NCBI RefSeq assembly: GCF_001548375.1
Contig: NZ_AP017295.1
Span: 868,001-932,000 of the forward strand
Length of the DNA: 64,000 bases
DNA from: Nostoc sp. NIES-3756
Lineage (GTDB): Bacteria > Cyanobacteriota > Cyanobacteriia > Cyanobacteriales > Nostocaceae
Reading direction: 5' to 3'
The notes beneath the pieces were generated by a model. It searched no databases. It was given only the letters and a program-made list of their open reading frames with translations, and was not told the origin of the DNA. A program made the translations under genes and the position numbers. The first letter of the stretch is position 1. Every line of letters begins with the position of its first letter. Shown here in pieces: positions 54,780 through 63,550 of the stretch.

Positions 54780-55799
54780 CTAATATGTTGCTTGTAGACG
54801 ACTCACAAGATATTCTCCCGCAAGGACTGGCGGATAGATAGGTGCTTTTCCTTGCTGACAACTTTCTAAACAAGCAATTTCTGTATCATGATTGGGATGG
54901 CAGAAAAAAGCGATGGAATAGCGCGAGCGCTGTACCCTATGATTATTGGGAACTATCACCCGATGTTTAGTTGAGCAAAATACATCATTCGTCCAACGTT
55001 GCATTAAATCACCAGTATTGACTATTACCGTATCAGGAATTGTTGGTGCAGAAATCCACTCGCCATTTTTCGTTTGAACTTCTAACCCACCCACCTCATC
55101 TTGAAATAGTAATGTAATACTGCCATAGTCAGAATGTTCCCCTGCACGCACTTGTCCCGGACGGGGTGATGTCTGCAAGGGAGGATAGTGTAGCAGGCGC
55201 AAAGTATGGTGATGTTGATTATGTCTAATGGTAAAAAAATTAACTTGTAATTCTAAGGCTAAAGCCAAAGCTTCTAATACAGTATTAGCCAGTTCTGTAC
55301 AAGCTTGATAAAAGGCAATAATTAGAGGTTCTTTATTTGGAGAAATAGGAGTAGGGAGTGGAGATAAAGCGCCTAGTGAGAGTTTTCCATTCTTTGAGAC
55401 GCTTAATGTAGCTTGCTTCTTTGGAGGAGTACCGCAGGCATACCCAGAGGGGGAGTGAGGAGAAAGGTTAATATTTTCACTATCAACATACAGGTTGATA
55501 TTAAAGGCCTCTTTTAAATCACCTGGTTGTTTGGGATTAAGGCTTTCTCTTGCCATTGCCACATAGCCTACATTACTAAATTCATCACTCCAGGCTAGTT
55601 GCTGTTTCACCTCTACAGGTAAATCGAAAAATTTTTTGCTTAAACAAAATACTTGCTCAAGAATTTCTGGCGATAATTCTGTTTGTAAATACATAAAGCC
55701 AATTTCATGACAAGCTTGATATATTTGTTTGACTATATTTTGCTGAGTTTGTACATCACCATGTTTAAACTTAGCTAAATTTATTAATGGGATTTTCAT
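54780..55799 (-). CDS. 2-oxoglutarate/Fe(II)-dependent oxygenase, isopenicillin N synthase family
   Basis: The 339-residue protein has the double-stranded beta-helix oxygenase layout: N-terminal DIOX_N part (NLAKFKHGDVQTQQNIV...CHEIGFMYL), then iron ligands HSD in AGEHSDYGSITLLFQDEVGG near 235 and the distal His in CSTKHRVIVP near 288, followed by RxS (RYSIAFF) for 2-oxoglutarate. Around residues 114-152 there is a segment (SPHSPSGYACGTPPKKQATL and on to SPNKEP) not expected in the family; its DNA resembles dispersed Nostoc repeat sequence. The frame is kept. It abuts the DAO gene with zero spacing. Confidence 0.87.
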   Translation of the reverse strand: MKIPLINLAKFKHGDVQTQQNIVKQIYQACHEIGFMYLQTELSPEILEQVFCLSKKFFDLPVEVKQQLAWSDEFSNVGYVAMARESLNPKQPGDLKEAFNINLYVDSENINLSPHSPSGYACGTPPKKQATLSVSKNGKLSLGALSPLPTPISPNKEPLIIAFYQACTELANTVLEALALALELQVNFFTIRHNQHHHTLRLLHYPPLQTSPRPGQVRAGEHSDYGSITLLFQDEVGGLEVQTKNGEWISAPTIPDTVIVNTGDLMQRWTNDVFCSTKHRVIVPNNHRVQRSRYSIAFFCHPNHDTEIACLESCQQGKAPIYPPVLAGEYLVSRLQATY

Positions 55800-56740
55800 T
55801 ATTTCGACCCTTAAAGTTTGTTTGTAAACTTGTTGAATTTTTGGGTTTTTAGAAACTTATTAATACACACTATCTCTCTTTATAAAGATATTTATTATAA
55901 CTTTTCAACATTTATAGAGTGTTTACTCACAATCTTATAACTTTTATATTTCGTTATTTATTTTCAATAGAAACGCCATTTTAACGATAAAAACCAATGC
56001 CACATTGTCAATTAAACTAAAGCTGCATTTTCTATAATGTTGCTAAAAAATTAGATAAGAACAAATATTATCATATTGTCATCAGCAATTTTACTGAATT
56101 AAGTAGATTATAAATAGGAGGTCAAATAAATAGCGTTAATAGCTTGATAACACATAGTAAAAACTTACATTCCCATTTCAGTTACTTACTATTATCAGCC
56201 CTGTCAAAATTTTGTTGCTTCCTGGTATCTAAGTGATGTAGTGTAAAATTTATGATATTTTCTCATTTAATTAAGTAATTTTCTCATTCTGCTAAAATTT
56301 GAAGTTTGGATAAAAAATAGACTTTAGAGCGAAAATTAATATTTTCGATTTGAATTTTAACTTAAGAGCGTAATTAAGTTTTATTAAAAGGGAATTATAA
56401 AAGTAATATTTCTTATTGTCACTCTAGGGAGTAAGGTAATTGTTTATTACCTTTGTTATTTATATTCCATGTGTAACCAAATTAATGTTAGGGAAGATTC
56501 TGGGCTGTATATCGAACAAGCCAAAGCGAAAAAACAGATGGATAGGACAACTATGTTTCAGCATTAATAATTGCTGTGTAGGCTTCTGCCTGCAAACTCA
56601 TCAAGAAATGGCTGAAATTATCAATAGTCTAAAAAAGCGATCAGCTACGCTGGGCGGAACGCCATCGCTAATTGCTAATTTAGCTACAAGGTGAAGCTTT
56701 AAGTAGTTTTTCAGTCCTCAGAACTCTGATTTTCTATGGA
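55800..56740. other. AT-rich 0.9-kb spacer, no supported gene
   Basis: Mostly AT-rich with short frames only. An 84-residue frame at 56440-56694 has no protein-like features, and its end derives from a repeat (gatcagctacgctgggcgg). The left part is the promoter region of the oxygenase gene. Confidence 0.5.
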
Positions 56741-57781
56741 ATGCAACTCATGTCAGGCATAAGCCCATATTCTCTTTCTAAAAAACCTCCTCTCATTTTA
56801 GTTGCAGATGATGACAAAATCATCCGTATGCTATTGCGTGAAGCTATGGAAAGAGAAGGCTATCGAGTGGTAGAGGTAACAGATGGTAAACAGTGTCTGG
56901 ATGCTTATGAGACAGTCAAACCGGATATCGTTTTACTAGATGCAATGATGCCTGTAATGGATGGTTTTATTTGCTGTAAGGAATTATTACAAATAGCCAG
57001 AAATAATCTAATTTCCGCTTTAGCAAATTTAGATAATGATGCTGAACTAGGTAGCACAGTGATTTCCAGATTATGGGAACGCACTCCCATCATCATGATT
57101 ACAAGTTTAAATGATGAGGAATCTGTAGATCGTGCTTTTGAGGCGGGAGCGACTGATTATATTACTAAGCCCATTCACTGGCCTGTATTACGTCAACGCC
57201 TGAGAAGATTGCTACAACAAGCACAAGTTTATAAACAGCTAGAGGCGGCTAACTTGGCTTTACAGCATTTAGCCAATGTAGACGGCTTAACTGGACTAGC
57301 AAACCGCCGTCGTTTTGATAATTATTTGAATACACAATGGATTAACTTGGTGCAAGAGGGCGCTCCTCTATCACTAATATTATGTGATATTGACTTTTTT
57401 AAATTTTATAATGACCAATATGGACACCCAGTCGGAGACATCTGTTTACAAAAAGTGGGTGCTGTTTTAAGCTATAAGGCGCAGAAACATCGAGATTTAG
57501 TAGCTCGTTATGGCGGTGAAGAATTTGCTGTAATAATGCCCTACACTCACGCAGATGGAGCAATTTATGTCGCCAAAAACATACAAGCCAGCGTCAGAAA
57601 TTTGCAAATTGCCCACGACAAATCTACTGTTAGCAACCATATTACCCTGAGTATGGGTGTAGCCACTGTCATTCCTACGTGGGAGTCCTCGCCTTCTGAG
57701 TTAATTGCAGCTGCGGATAAAGCTCTTTATCAGGCGAAGGAAGCAGGACGTAATCGGATTTGTCAGTGGAATGGGAATTAG
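56741..57781 (+). CDS. Response regulator with GGDEF diguanylate cyclase output
   Basis: The 346-residue protein joins a receiver domain (ILVADDDKIIRMLL near residue 18, phospho-acceptor Asp in DIVLLDAMMPVMDG near 65, KPIHWP near 148) to a GGDEF domain (about 185-345) with active-site RYGGEEF near 270 and NRRRFDNYL near 192. It should make c-di-GMP when phosphorylated. The receiver holds an extra 25-30 residues between the Asp loop and TPIIMITSLND. The inhibitory RxxD site reads KHRD here, so product feedback may be reduced. The stop codon lies in a dispersed repeat. Start Met1 or Met4. Confidence 0.92.
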   Translation: MQLMSGISPYSLSKKPPLILVADDDKIIRMLLREAMEREGYRVVEVTDGKQCLDAYETVKPDIVLLDAMMPVMDGFICCKELLQIARNNLISALANLDNDAELGSTVISRLWERTPIIMITSLNDEESVDRAFEAGATDYITKPIHWPVLRQRLRRLLQQAQVYKQLEAANLALQHLANVDGLTGLANRRRFDNYLNTQWINLVQEGAPLSLILCDIDFFKFYNDQYGHPVGDICLQKVGAVLSYKAQKHRDLVARYGGEEFAVIMPYTHADGAIYVAKNIQASVRNLQIAHDKSTVSNHITLSMGVATVIPTWESSPSELIAAADKALYQAKEAGRNRICQWNGN

Positions 57782-57849
57782 TCATCTCTTACAAAGTTCT
57801 GTTCGGAGGAAACCTCCGCTCAGACTTTGCGCTTAGTCCATAGTCAACA
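57777..57849. repeat. 73-bp dispersed element, copy B
   Basis: Identical to 31608-31680. The first bases (attag) include the TAG stop of the GGDEF gene at 57779-57781, so the element may have changed the end of that protein. The core has ggagg-aaa-cctcc dyad symmetry. Confidence 0.95.
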
Positions 57850-57931
57850 CTCCATAGTTCATAGTTATTATTTTTTCTCCTCTGCTCCTCTGCTTCCCAA
57901 TCTCCCCCCTCTCCCTCATCGTCTTCATCCC

Positions 57932-59167
57932 CTACACAGGATACACGGGAAGTGTAAAGTGAAACCATGCTCCACCGTGGGGATTGGAGTCTACCCATAT
58001 TTGTCCGTAGTGGGCGCGGATGATTCTTTGGCATAGGGACAAGCCGATACCGTAACCTTCCTTGGCTTCATCCCGCTCTAGACGATAGTGATTTTCAAAT
58101 ATCCGCTCTCGATTTTCTATGGGGATACCGGGGCCTGTGTCACCAATACTAAATTGTATTTTTTGCGTAGTACGATGTAACCCAGCGATGTTGATAGTGC
58201 CACATTCTGGGGTGTATTTGATGGCATTATCTAGAAGATTTATCAGTACTTGCCGAATGCGTTCGGGGTCAGCGTAAACACAAGGTAAGTCTTGAGGAAT
58301 GTCTGTTTCGACTTTTTGCGCTTTGGTTGTGTAGCGATCGCGCAATTCTTCTAATACTTCTAAACAGAGTAAGCCTATTTCCATTTTTTGTGGTATAATA
58401 TTAAACTCTGTATCATTACCCCTACTGACCTGCAAAAGATCCGCAATCATTTTATCTATTGTTTTCGTTTGGGTGCGGGCTTGTCTTAGGAGGTTGACTA
58501 CTAAGGCTGGTTTTAGGCGTTGAAATGCACCGATTTCTGGGTTGTAGTTAGATTGTAGGGTTTCAATGGCGATCGCTGCTGCTGTTAGTGGGTTACGCAG
58601 GTCATGAACTAACATAGCAATCACTCTGTCTTTAAACTGTAACTGCTCTAGTAATTTTTCTTTTTCCTGTTTGAGATTAAAAATCTCGTCTGAAAGACGC
58701 AACAGTTCAGCAGAAACAGCAATAGAATTAATGGTTGTTTCTGGTTGCACGACAAGACCATTGTCATCTATACGCTCTTGTTGTAACTCTTCCTGCAATT
58801 TTACATAAGCATCTGCGGCAGCTTGCCATCGCGGCCACCAGTTTTTCAATTGGGTAATAATGTTACTGCCAGCTAAAGTCTGCCTGGGTTCGGGATGAAT
58901 CTTAATTAAAGCTGGTGTAGCGACTAACTTAAAATGTTCTGCTAAGTATGGTTGTTGCCCGACATCAATAATTTGAAGTTCAAAGTTATACTCAGCCTGT
59001 AATTCTTTTAAGTAAGCACGGATACGCTGCACCTGCTGTTTTGACTGAGGTCGTCCATCAACGAACAACAACAGCTGGAGTGAAGCCTCAGAATAAATAG
59101 GCTGATCCTGGGAAACTTGCATGGAATCGTGTTTCAGCACTGGTAACAACCCGGCGACGCTTTGCAA
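57932..59167 (-). CDS. sasA: Circadian input/output kinase SasA
   Basis: SasA is the KaiC-stimulated histidine kinase that phosphorylates RpaA and so drives clock-controlled transcription. The 411-residue protein has the N-terminal KaiB-like thioredoxin domain (about 28-110: [20 protein letters not shown] and [13 protein letters not shown]) that docks KaiC, then a kinase core: H-box [20 protein letters not shown] near 208, N-box [14 protein letters not shown] near 322, G1 GDTGPGI and G2 [12 protein letters not shown]. Start may be Met1 or Met15. It is convergent with the GGDEF gene. No kai gene is in the window. Confidence 0.93.
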   Translation of the reverse strand: MQSVAGLLPVLKHDSMQVSQDQPIYSEASLQLLLFVDGRPQSKQQVQRIRAYLKELQAEYNFELQIIDVGQQPYLAEHFKLVATPALIKIHPEPRQTLAGSNIITQLKNWWPRWQAAADAYVKLQEELQQERIDDNGLVVQPETTINSIAVSAELLRLSDEIFNLKQEKEKLLEQLQFKDRVIAMLVHDLRNPLTAAAIAIETLQSNYNPEIGAFQRLKPALVVNLLRQARTQTKTIDKMIADLLQVSRGNDTEFNIIPQKMEIGLLCLEVLEELRDRYTTKAQKVETDIPQDLPCVYADPERIRQVLINLLDNAIKYTPECGTINIAGLHRTTQKIQFSIGDTGPGIPIENRERIFENHYRLERDEAKEGYGIGLSLCQRIIRAHYGQIWVDSNPHGGAWFHFTLPVYPV

Positions 59168-59258
59168 AAATTAGAATAAACTGACAATTGTCGGTGGTCG
59201 TTTTTTTCTCAATTTAATCTCTATTTTAGATTTTTACTACACCTATTCACACAAGGTT

Positions 59259-60773
59259 TTGGAGATGAGATCCATAGTTTTTAGCCTTTTGTTGCCTTTT
59301 TGGGTCACTAGCTTGGGAGGAAACGCCCTTGCTCTACAATATCAGTCTCTGCCTCATAATCATACTCTGGCTGTTGCGTCAACTAATGAAAATTTTTATA
59401 CTGATGCCAGTTTTTTGGTGCAACAACAGCTAGATTTGATTGTACGCATCGAACAGGCTCTAGTTTCTCCAGATGCTAATCAGATGCGTGCTGTGCGTGG
59501 ACAGTTAATTGTCCAGAATAAAATAGTAGAAGCTTTTCTCAAGCGCAATTACCCTAGCAGTCGGAATTTGTGTCAGCAGCAAGCAACTTCTACCTTGTCT
59601 AGCCAGTTGAGCGAATCACAAACAAAAATTTATTGTGCTTTGTCTGCTTCTAGTCAGGAGTTATTTAAGCTTTCTCCTGTATTAGATAAGCTCTTGTCTC
59701 GCCGGGGTGAAGTAGGTCTAGTCAGACCTTTACCCTTGGTCAGTGGGGAACGTAAGTCAGACCCTATACTGACTATTGCACCAACACAACGTCCAAATTT
59801 GGGAAAGCCAGCAACACCTTTATCAACTAGGGAACCAGATTTACCACCGCCACAGTCTACCACAGTCACTTCCCCATCTGCATTACCAATTATCGGTGTA
59901 GTTGGTAAAACAGCGATAGCTAATTATCAGCCACCGATGCAACCTGCGATCGCTCCACCAGACGCAGCACTTGTTATACTTGCCAATGCCAAGCAGTCAT
60001 TGACAGCAGCGCAGATAGTATTTCCCCCAGAAACAAAATTTCGAGATGCACAAGAAACTACCATAGCCCTTGACCGCTTTGCTTACGGACTTGACCCGCA
60101 AGAGGCGGAAACTTACGCCAAGTTTTTGCGATTACCACGTACTGGTATTTTTCGGGCTTTGCCTGCATCAGCTTACCAGCGTCCGCTCAATACTGTGAGC
60201 AACCGATTACAAGCCAGCGTGAGTCAACGCTATGCTTTTCCGACTTTGGGTAATACTCAAGGAGGACTTAATCCTAGTTTAACACTTGAGCTAGTAGATG
60301 AGAACTTCCAACTACGACATCCGGGAGTAGATTATAGCTTTATGGTAAACCTGGGGGATGTGCCATTAGAAAAATTAGACGATCGCTTGAAAGCTGTACC
60401 CTCATCAACCAGAGATTTTTTCCTTAACTACCAACCACCTAAACAGTTGGCGGCTTTACAAGTAGATAGAAGACGCTTTGTGACTGGTAAAGACCAAAAT
60501 TGGCAGCAAAATCAGGTAATGCTTGCCAGTACTACCGCTCAATTGAATCATACTTATTTAGTGCGATCGCTGCAATTCCAACTACCAGAGATTATCCTTA
60601 ATAGTCAAATTGCCAATATAGAGAAGAGAAACTACTTAGAGCAATTAAAACAGGTTCGTAGTAGTGATATGATTATCGCTTTTCGACCAGTCCGCCGACG
60701 TTCTGATGGTAGTTATACCGTACTTTGGCGAGTTTTAAAAGAGTTACCAGCACCACAAATCAAAGACTGGTAA
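59259..60773 (+). CDS. Exported hypothetical protein
   Basis: The 504-residue protein has a signal peptide (MRSIVFSLLLPFWVTSLGGNALA from Met3, cleavage near residue 25). A helical region with two cysteines follows (LCQQQATSTL near 113 and IYCALSASSQ near 133), then a Pro/Thr-rich linker (about 185-230) and a mainly beta C-terminal half with RDFFLNYQPPKQLAALQVDRRR. No domain is recognised. It should lie in the periplasm or outer envelope. Divergent from sasA; a long palindrome follows it. Confidence 0.75.
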   Translation: MEMRSIVFSLLLPFWVTSLGGNALALQYQSLPHNHTLAVASTNENFYTDASFLVQQQLDLIVRIEQALVSPDANQMRAVRGQLIVQNKIVEAFLKRNYPSSRNLCQQQATSTLSSQLSESQTKIYCALSASSQELFKLSPVLDKLLSRRGEVGLVRPLPLVSGERKSDPILTIAPTQRPNLGKPATPLSTREPDLPPPQSTTVTSPSALPIIGVVGKTAIANYQPPMQPAIAPPDAALVILANAKQSLTAAQIVFPPETKFRDAQETTIALDRFAYGLDPQEAETYAKFLRLPRTGIFRALPASAYQRPLNTVSNRLQASVSQRYAFPTLGNTQGGLNPSLTLELVDENFQLRHPGVDYSFMVNLGDVPLEKLDDRLKAVPSSTRDFFLNYQPPKQLAALQVDRRRFVTGKDQNWQQNQVMLASTTAQLNHTYLVRSLQFQLPEIILNSQIANIEKRNYLEQLKQVRSSDMIIAFRPVRRRSDGSYTVLWRVLKELPAPQIKDW

Positions 60774-60778
60774 ATTCT

Positions 60779-60848
60779 TCTCTGTGGCTCTGTGTCTCTG
60801 TGGTTAAAAATGATTTATTTCACCACAGAGGCACACAGGCACAGAGGT
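60779..60848. repeat. Long imperfect palindrome (ctctgtg...cacagag), copy 2
   Basis: Left arm 60779-60805 (tctctgtggctctgtg then tctctgtggtt) faces right arm 60821-60848 (caccacagaggcacac then aggcacagaggt). Same family as 53604-53667, with a longer loop. Confidence 0.85.
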
Positions 60849-60907
60849 GATGAATCTTATATAGTTATTCTCACATTGGCGATGTCGATACAAGAGGATG
60901 AACCCAG

Positions 60908-61765
60908 ATGCACACAGATAAGTTTACACCTCAGCAAAATAATTACTTGATTAGGTATATAGACAAAGTATTAATAATCGCACATAAAGAAGCAACCGAT
61001 CAGTTAGAAACAACCTTAAAAGAAGAAGGATTTAATTATGAAGTTCTTCGCCAAGAAAGTAAACCAGAATTTAAAGACTTCTCTCGTAGCTATTTATGTT
61101 TATTAAATCATCGACACGCCTGGGAAAAGGCAGCCCAAGCAGATAAACCAACCTTGATTATTGAAGCAGATTTTGTGCCAGTAGTAGGTTTTGGTAAATT
61201 ACCCTTACCTTTTAATCCCCAGCAAACTGATGTTGGCATTAGCTGGCTTTATACCTGTGCGCCGCAAGTTTATCACGTTTCACCCGAAGGCTATGCTCAA
61301 GGTTATTCAACTTCCGCCGTCGCATATATTGTAAATCCACAAAGTGCTACCTATTTATTAGAACTAGCTGATGAAGTTACAGAAAAAATAGGAGCCACCA
61401 AATACTCAACCTGGGATTCTGATATTGATAAATTTCTCCTGCAACGCAAGCTAAAAAACTATATTCCTTGGCGCAACTATGGAGAACATGGAGGTTTACC
61501 TAATCCAGAACATCAACAAAATAATCTCAGTAAAGTTCATCGTGCTGATGTTCTCTACGGTAAACTTGCCTTTACCCCTTTGTACGCCGTTAGTGAACAA
61601 GGCGGAACAGGGAAGTTTCTCAGCGTCAGATTACAAGCACGTCTCAAAGGAATTGCCCGTTTAGCAGTAGGTCGCTTTTTACGTCCCCCAGTCGTCAAAG
61701 GTTCCACAACTCCTGTGAGGCTAATCAGATTTGCTTTGTTGCGGCAATTGTCATTAAGGCTATAG
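60908..61765 (+). CDS. Glycosyltransferase family 25-like (LPS biosynthesis) protein
   Basis: The 285-residue protein resembles GT25 enzymes of the LgtB/LOS type: KVLIIAHKEATDQLE near residue 18, SRSYLCLLNHRHAWEKAAQ near 58 and the acidic metal motif IIEADFVPV near 83 (ExD), then GYSTSAVAYIVNPQSATYLLE near 135 and DSDIDKFLL near 178. It should transfer a hexose in LPS or envelope polysaccharide synthesis. The C-terminal 60 residues are basic. It is followed by heptamer repeats. Confidence 0.82.
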   Translation: MHTDKFTPQQNNYLIRYIDKVLIIAHKEATDQLETTLKEEGFNYEVLRQESKPEFKDFSRSYLCLLNHRHAWEKAAQADKPTLIIEADFVPVVGFGKLPLPFNPQQTDVGISWLYTCAPQVYHVSPEGYAQGYSTSAVAYIVNPQSATYLLELADEVTEKIGATKYSTWDSDIDKFLLQRKLKNYIPWRNYGEHGGLPNPEHQQNNLSKVHRADVLYGKLAFTPLYAVSEQGGTGKFLSVRLQARLKGIARLAVGRFLRPPVVKGSTTPVRLIRFALLRQLSLRL

Positions 61766-61886
61766 TCAACAGTCAACAGTCAACAGTCCATAGTCCATAG
61801 TCAACAGTCAAAGATAAAGTTTTTAGACTAATGACCAATGACCAATGACTAATGACCAATGACTAATGACTAATGACTAATGACTA
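61763..61886. repeat. Heptamer (STRR-like) array, longest in the window
   Basis: About 120 bases of near-perfect 7-base tandem units: tagtcaacagtcaacagtcaacagtccatagtccatag..., then accaatg/actaatg units (atgaccaatgactaatgac) to 61886. Two unit types are arranged as blocks, CAACAGT/CCATAGT then ATGACTA/ATGACCA. Confidence 0.92.
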
Positions 61887-61939
61887 AAAGATCCTCGTCT
61901 GCGCTAGGGTAGGAATTGACACGCGATTTGTGATTTCCT

Positions 61940-63307
61940 GTGCTTTCTAGTAAACGACCTGCTTTAGTCTTAAGTTTGGCTGTTTTCTTGACTTCATTAA
62001 CAGCCTGCGCCAACAGTCCAACTGCCAAGAACTTAGAACAGTCTCTAGCAGCAGACCCGAGATTACAAGGTAATCAAGTGGTTTTTGGGGAAGCTAAGGA
62101 GGGTGAAGTCCAACCTACACCAACTCAGCCTACAGTCCAGTTACCTGCTGATTTTCCTAAAGATATACCCATATACCAAAATGCTCAACTACAGGAAATT
62201 ACTCCTGCTAGTGGTGCAGAAGCGCGAGTATCAACACGTTGGCTGAGTCCAGACCCAAGCAACTTTATTAGTAACTTTTATCGTAACCAGTTTCAAGCCA
62301 ACAACTGGCAGATTTTGCAACAGCCAACTGATGATGTAGAAGGGACTTTTGAAGCCCGACGTAATGATTTGCTAGTCAAGGTGTCAATTCAACCTAAGTC
62401 AGTAACTAACGCCGCAGCAAATCAACCACAAACATCTACAGCAATACAAATTGAGTACATTCCTAATGGTGCAGCTACTGCATCATCTGATGTTCCTACG
62501 GCTGGTGATGCCCAGTTTATCGGCCCAGTACCTCCAGCAAATTGGGTAACACAGCCAACTAGTACACCTAATAATTCAACTACAACAACAGCCACAGCAT
62601 TTAACGATATTAACAAAGCACCACAACAACTGCGGCAATATATCCAAGATTTAGCGGCTTTGGGTGTTTTCAGTTCTGCATCTTCGGGGAATAAAAATAA
62701 CAATACTTCTAGCAACCAGTTTGAACCAGGAAAAATTGTTACTCGCCGAGAATATGCCCATTGGTTAGTGGCTGCTAATAATGCCATGTATGCTAATAAC
62801 CCAGCAAAGCAAATTCGTTTGGCTGGGGACAGTACACAAGCGGCTTTTACTGATGTGTCGTCTAAAGACCCTGATTTTCCAATCATTCAAGGGTTAGCCG
62901 AAGCTGGCTTAATTCCTAGCCCTTTATCTGGAGATGCAACTGCGGTTTTATTCCGTCCTGATGCACCCTTAACACGGGAACAGTTGATTTTGTGGAAATT
63001 ACCTTTAGATACTCGTCAAGCTTTACCTAATGCTACTTTGGATGCAGTTCGGGAAACATGGGGTTTTCAAGATGTAGGGAAAATTGACCCCAAAGCTTTA
63101 AGAGCAGTTTTAGCAGATTTCCAAAATGGCGAACAAGCGAATATTCGGCGGGTATTTGGCTATACAACCTTATTTCAACCGAAAAAACCAGTAACTCGCG
63201 CTGAAGCGGCGGCAGCTTTGTGGTATTTTGGCTCACAAGGTGAGGGAATATCAGCTGTTGATGCACTCAAGTTGAAGCAAACACCAACCGCAAACCAAGC
63301 GCAATGA
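61940..63307 (+). CDS. SLH-domain lipoprotein
   Basis: The 455-residue protein starts with GTG 61940 and a lipoprotein signal (ALVLSLAVFLTSLTACANS, lipobox LTAC, Cys near residue 23). Residues 60-185 form a globular part (DFPKDIPIYQNAQL...), then come three SLH-like units near 220-445: FNDINKAPQQLRQYIQDLAALGV, FTDVSSKDPDFPIIQGLAEAGLI and FQDVGKIDPKALRAVLADF. It is probably anchored in a membrane and binds cell-wall polymer. Its nearest relatives are S-layer-domain outer-envelope proteins; the role is unknown. Confidence 0.88.
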   Translation: MLSSKRPALVLSLAVFLTSLTACANSPTAKNLEQSLAADPRLQGNQVVFGEAKEGEVQPTPTQPTVQLPADFPKDIPIYQNAQLQEITPASGAEARVSTRWLSPDPSNFISNFYRNQFQANNWQILQQPTDDVEGTFEARRNDLLVKVSIQPKSVTNAAANQPQTSTAIQIEYIPNGAATASSDVPTAGDAQFIGPVPPANWVTQPTSTPNNSTTTTATAFNDINKAPQQLRQYIQDLAALGVFSSASSGNKNNNTSSNQFEPGKIVTRREYAHWLVAANNAMYANNPAKQIRLAGDSTQAAFTDVSSKDPDFPIIQGLAEAGLIPSPLSGDATAVLFRPDAPLTREQLILWKLPLDTRQALPNATLDAVRETWGFQDVGKIDPKALRAVLADFQNGEQANIRRVFGYTTLFQPKKPVTRAEAAAALWYFGSQGEGISAVDALKLKQTPTANQAQ

Positions 63308-63550
63308 CCTACACTTGATTTTAGGCGATCGCTTACTCAATTTTTCATGATCATCTAAAATTAGCCAAAGAAAATACTTAAAATCTTGATATTTTTCTCT
63401 GATTTTTCTTGATATCTTATTGTTGGCTATGTAAAATTGCTTAAGTAAAATACTAAAGCTTTACTAAGTGTTAAATATTTAGTTGACATAGTTAGTTTTT
63501 GTAGCTTTATCAAGCAATCTCCACAATAAGATTTTGTCATTTTATTAAAC

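Noticed and set aside
56440-56694. 84-residue plus-strand frame
   Set aside because: No ribosome-binding site and no protein-like pattern; the end comes from a GC-rich repeat.
61763-61886. CRISPR-like look of the heptamer array
   Set aside because: Units are 7 bases with no unique spacers, so this is a short tandem repeat array and not a CRISPR array.
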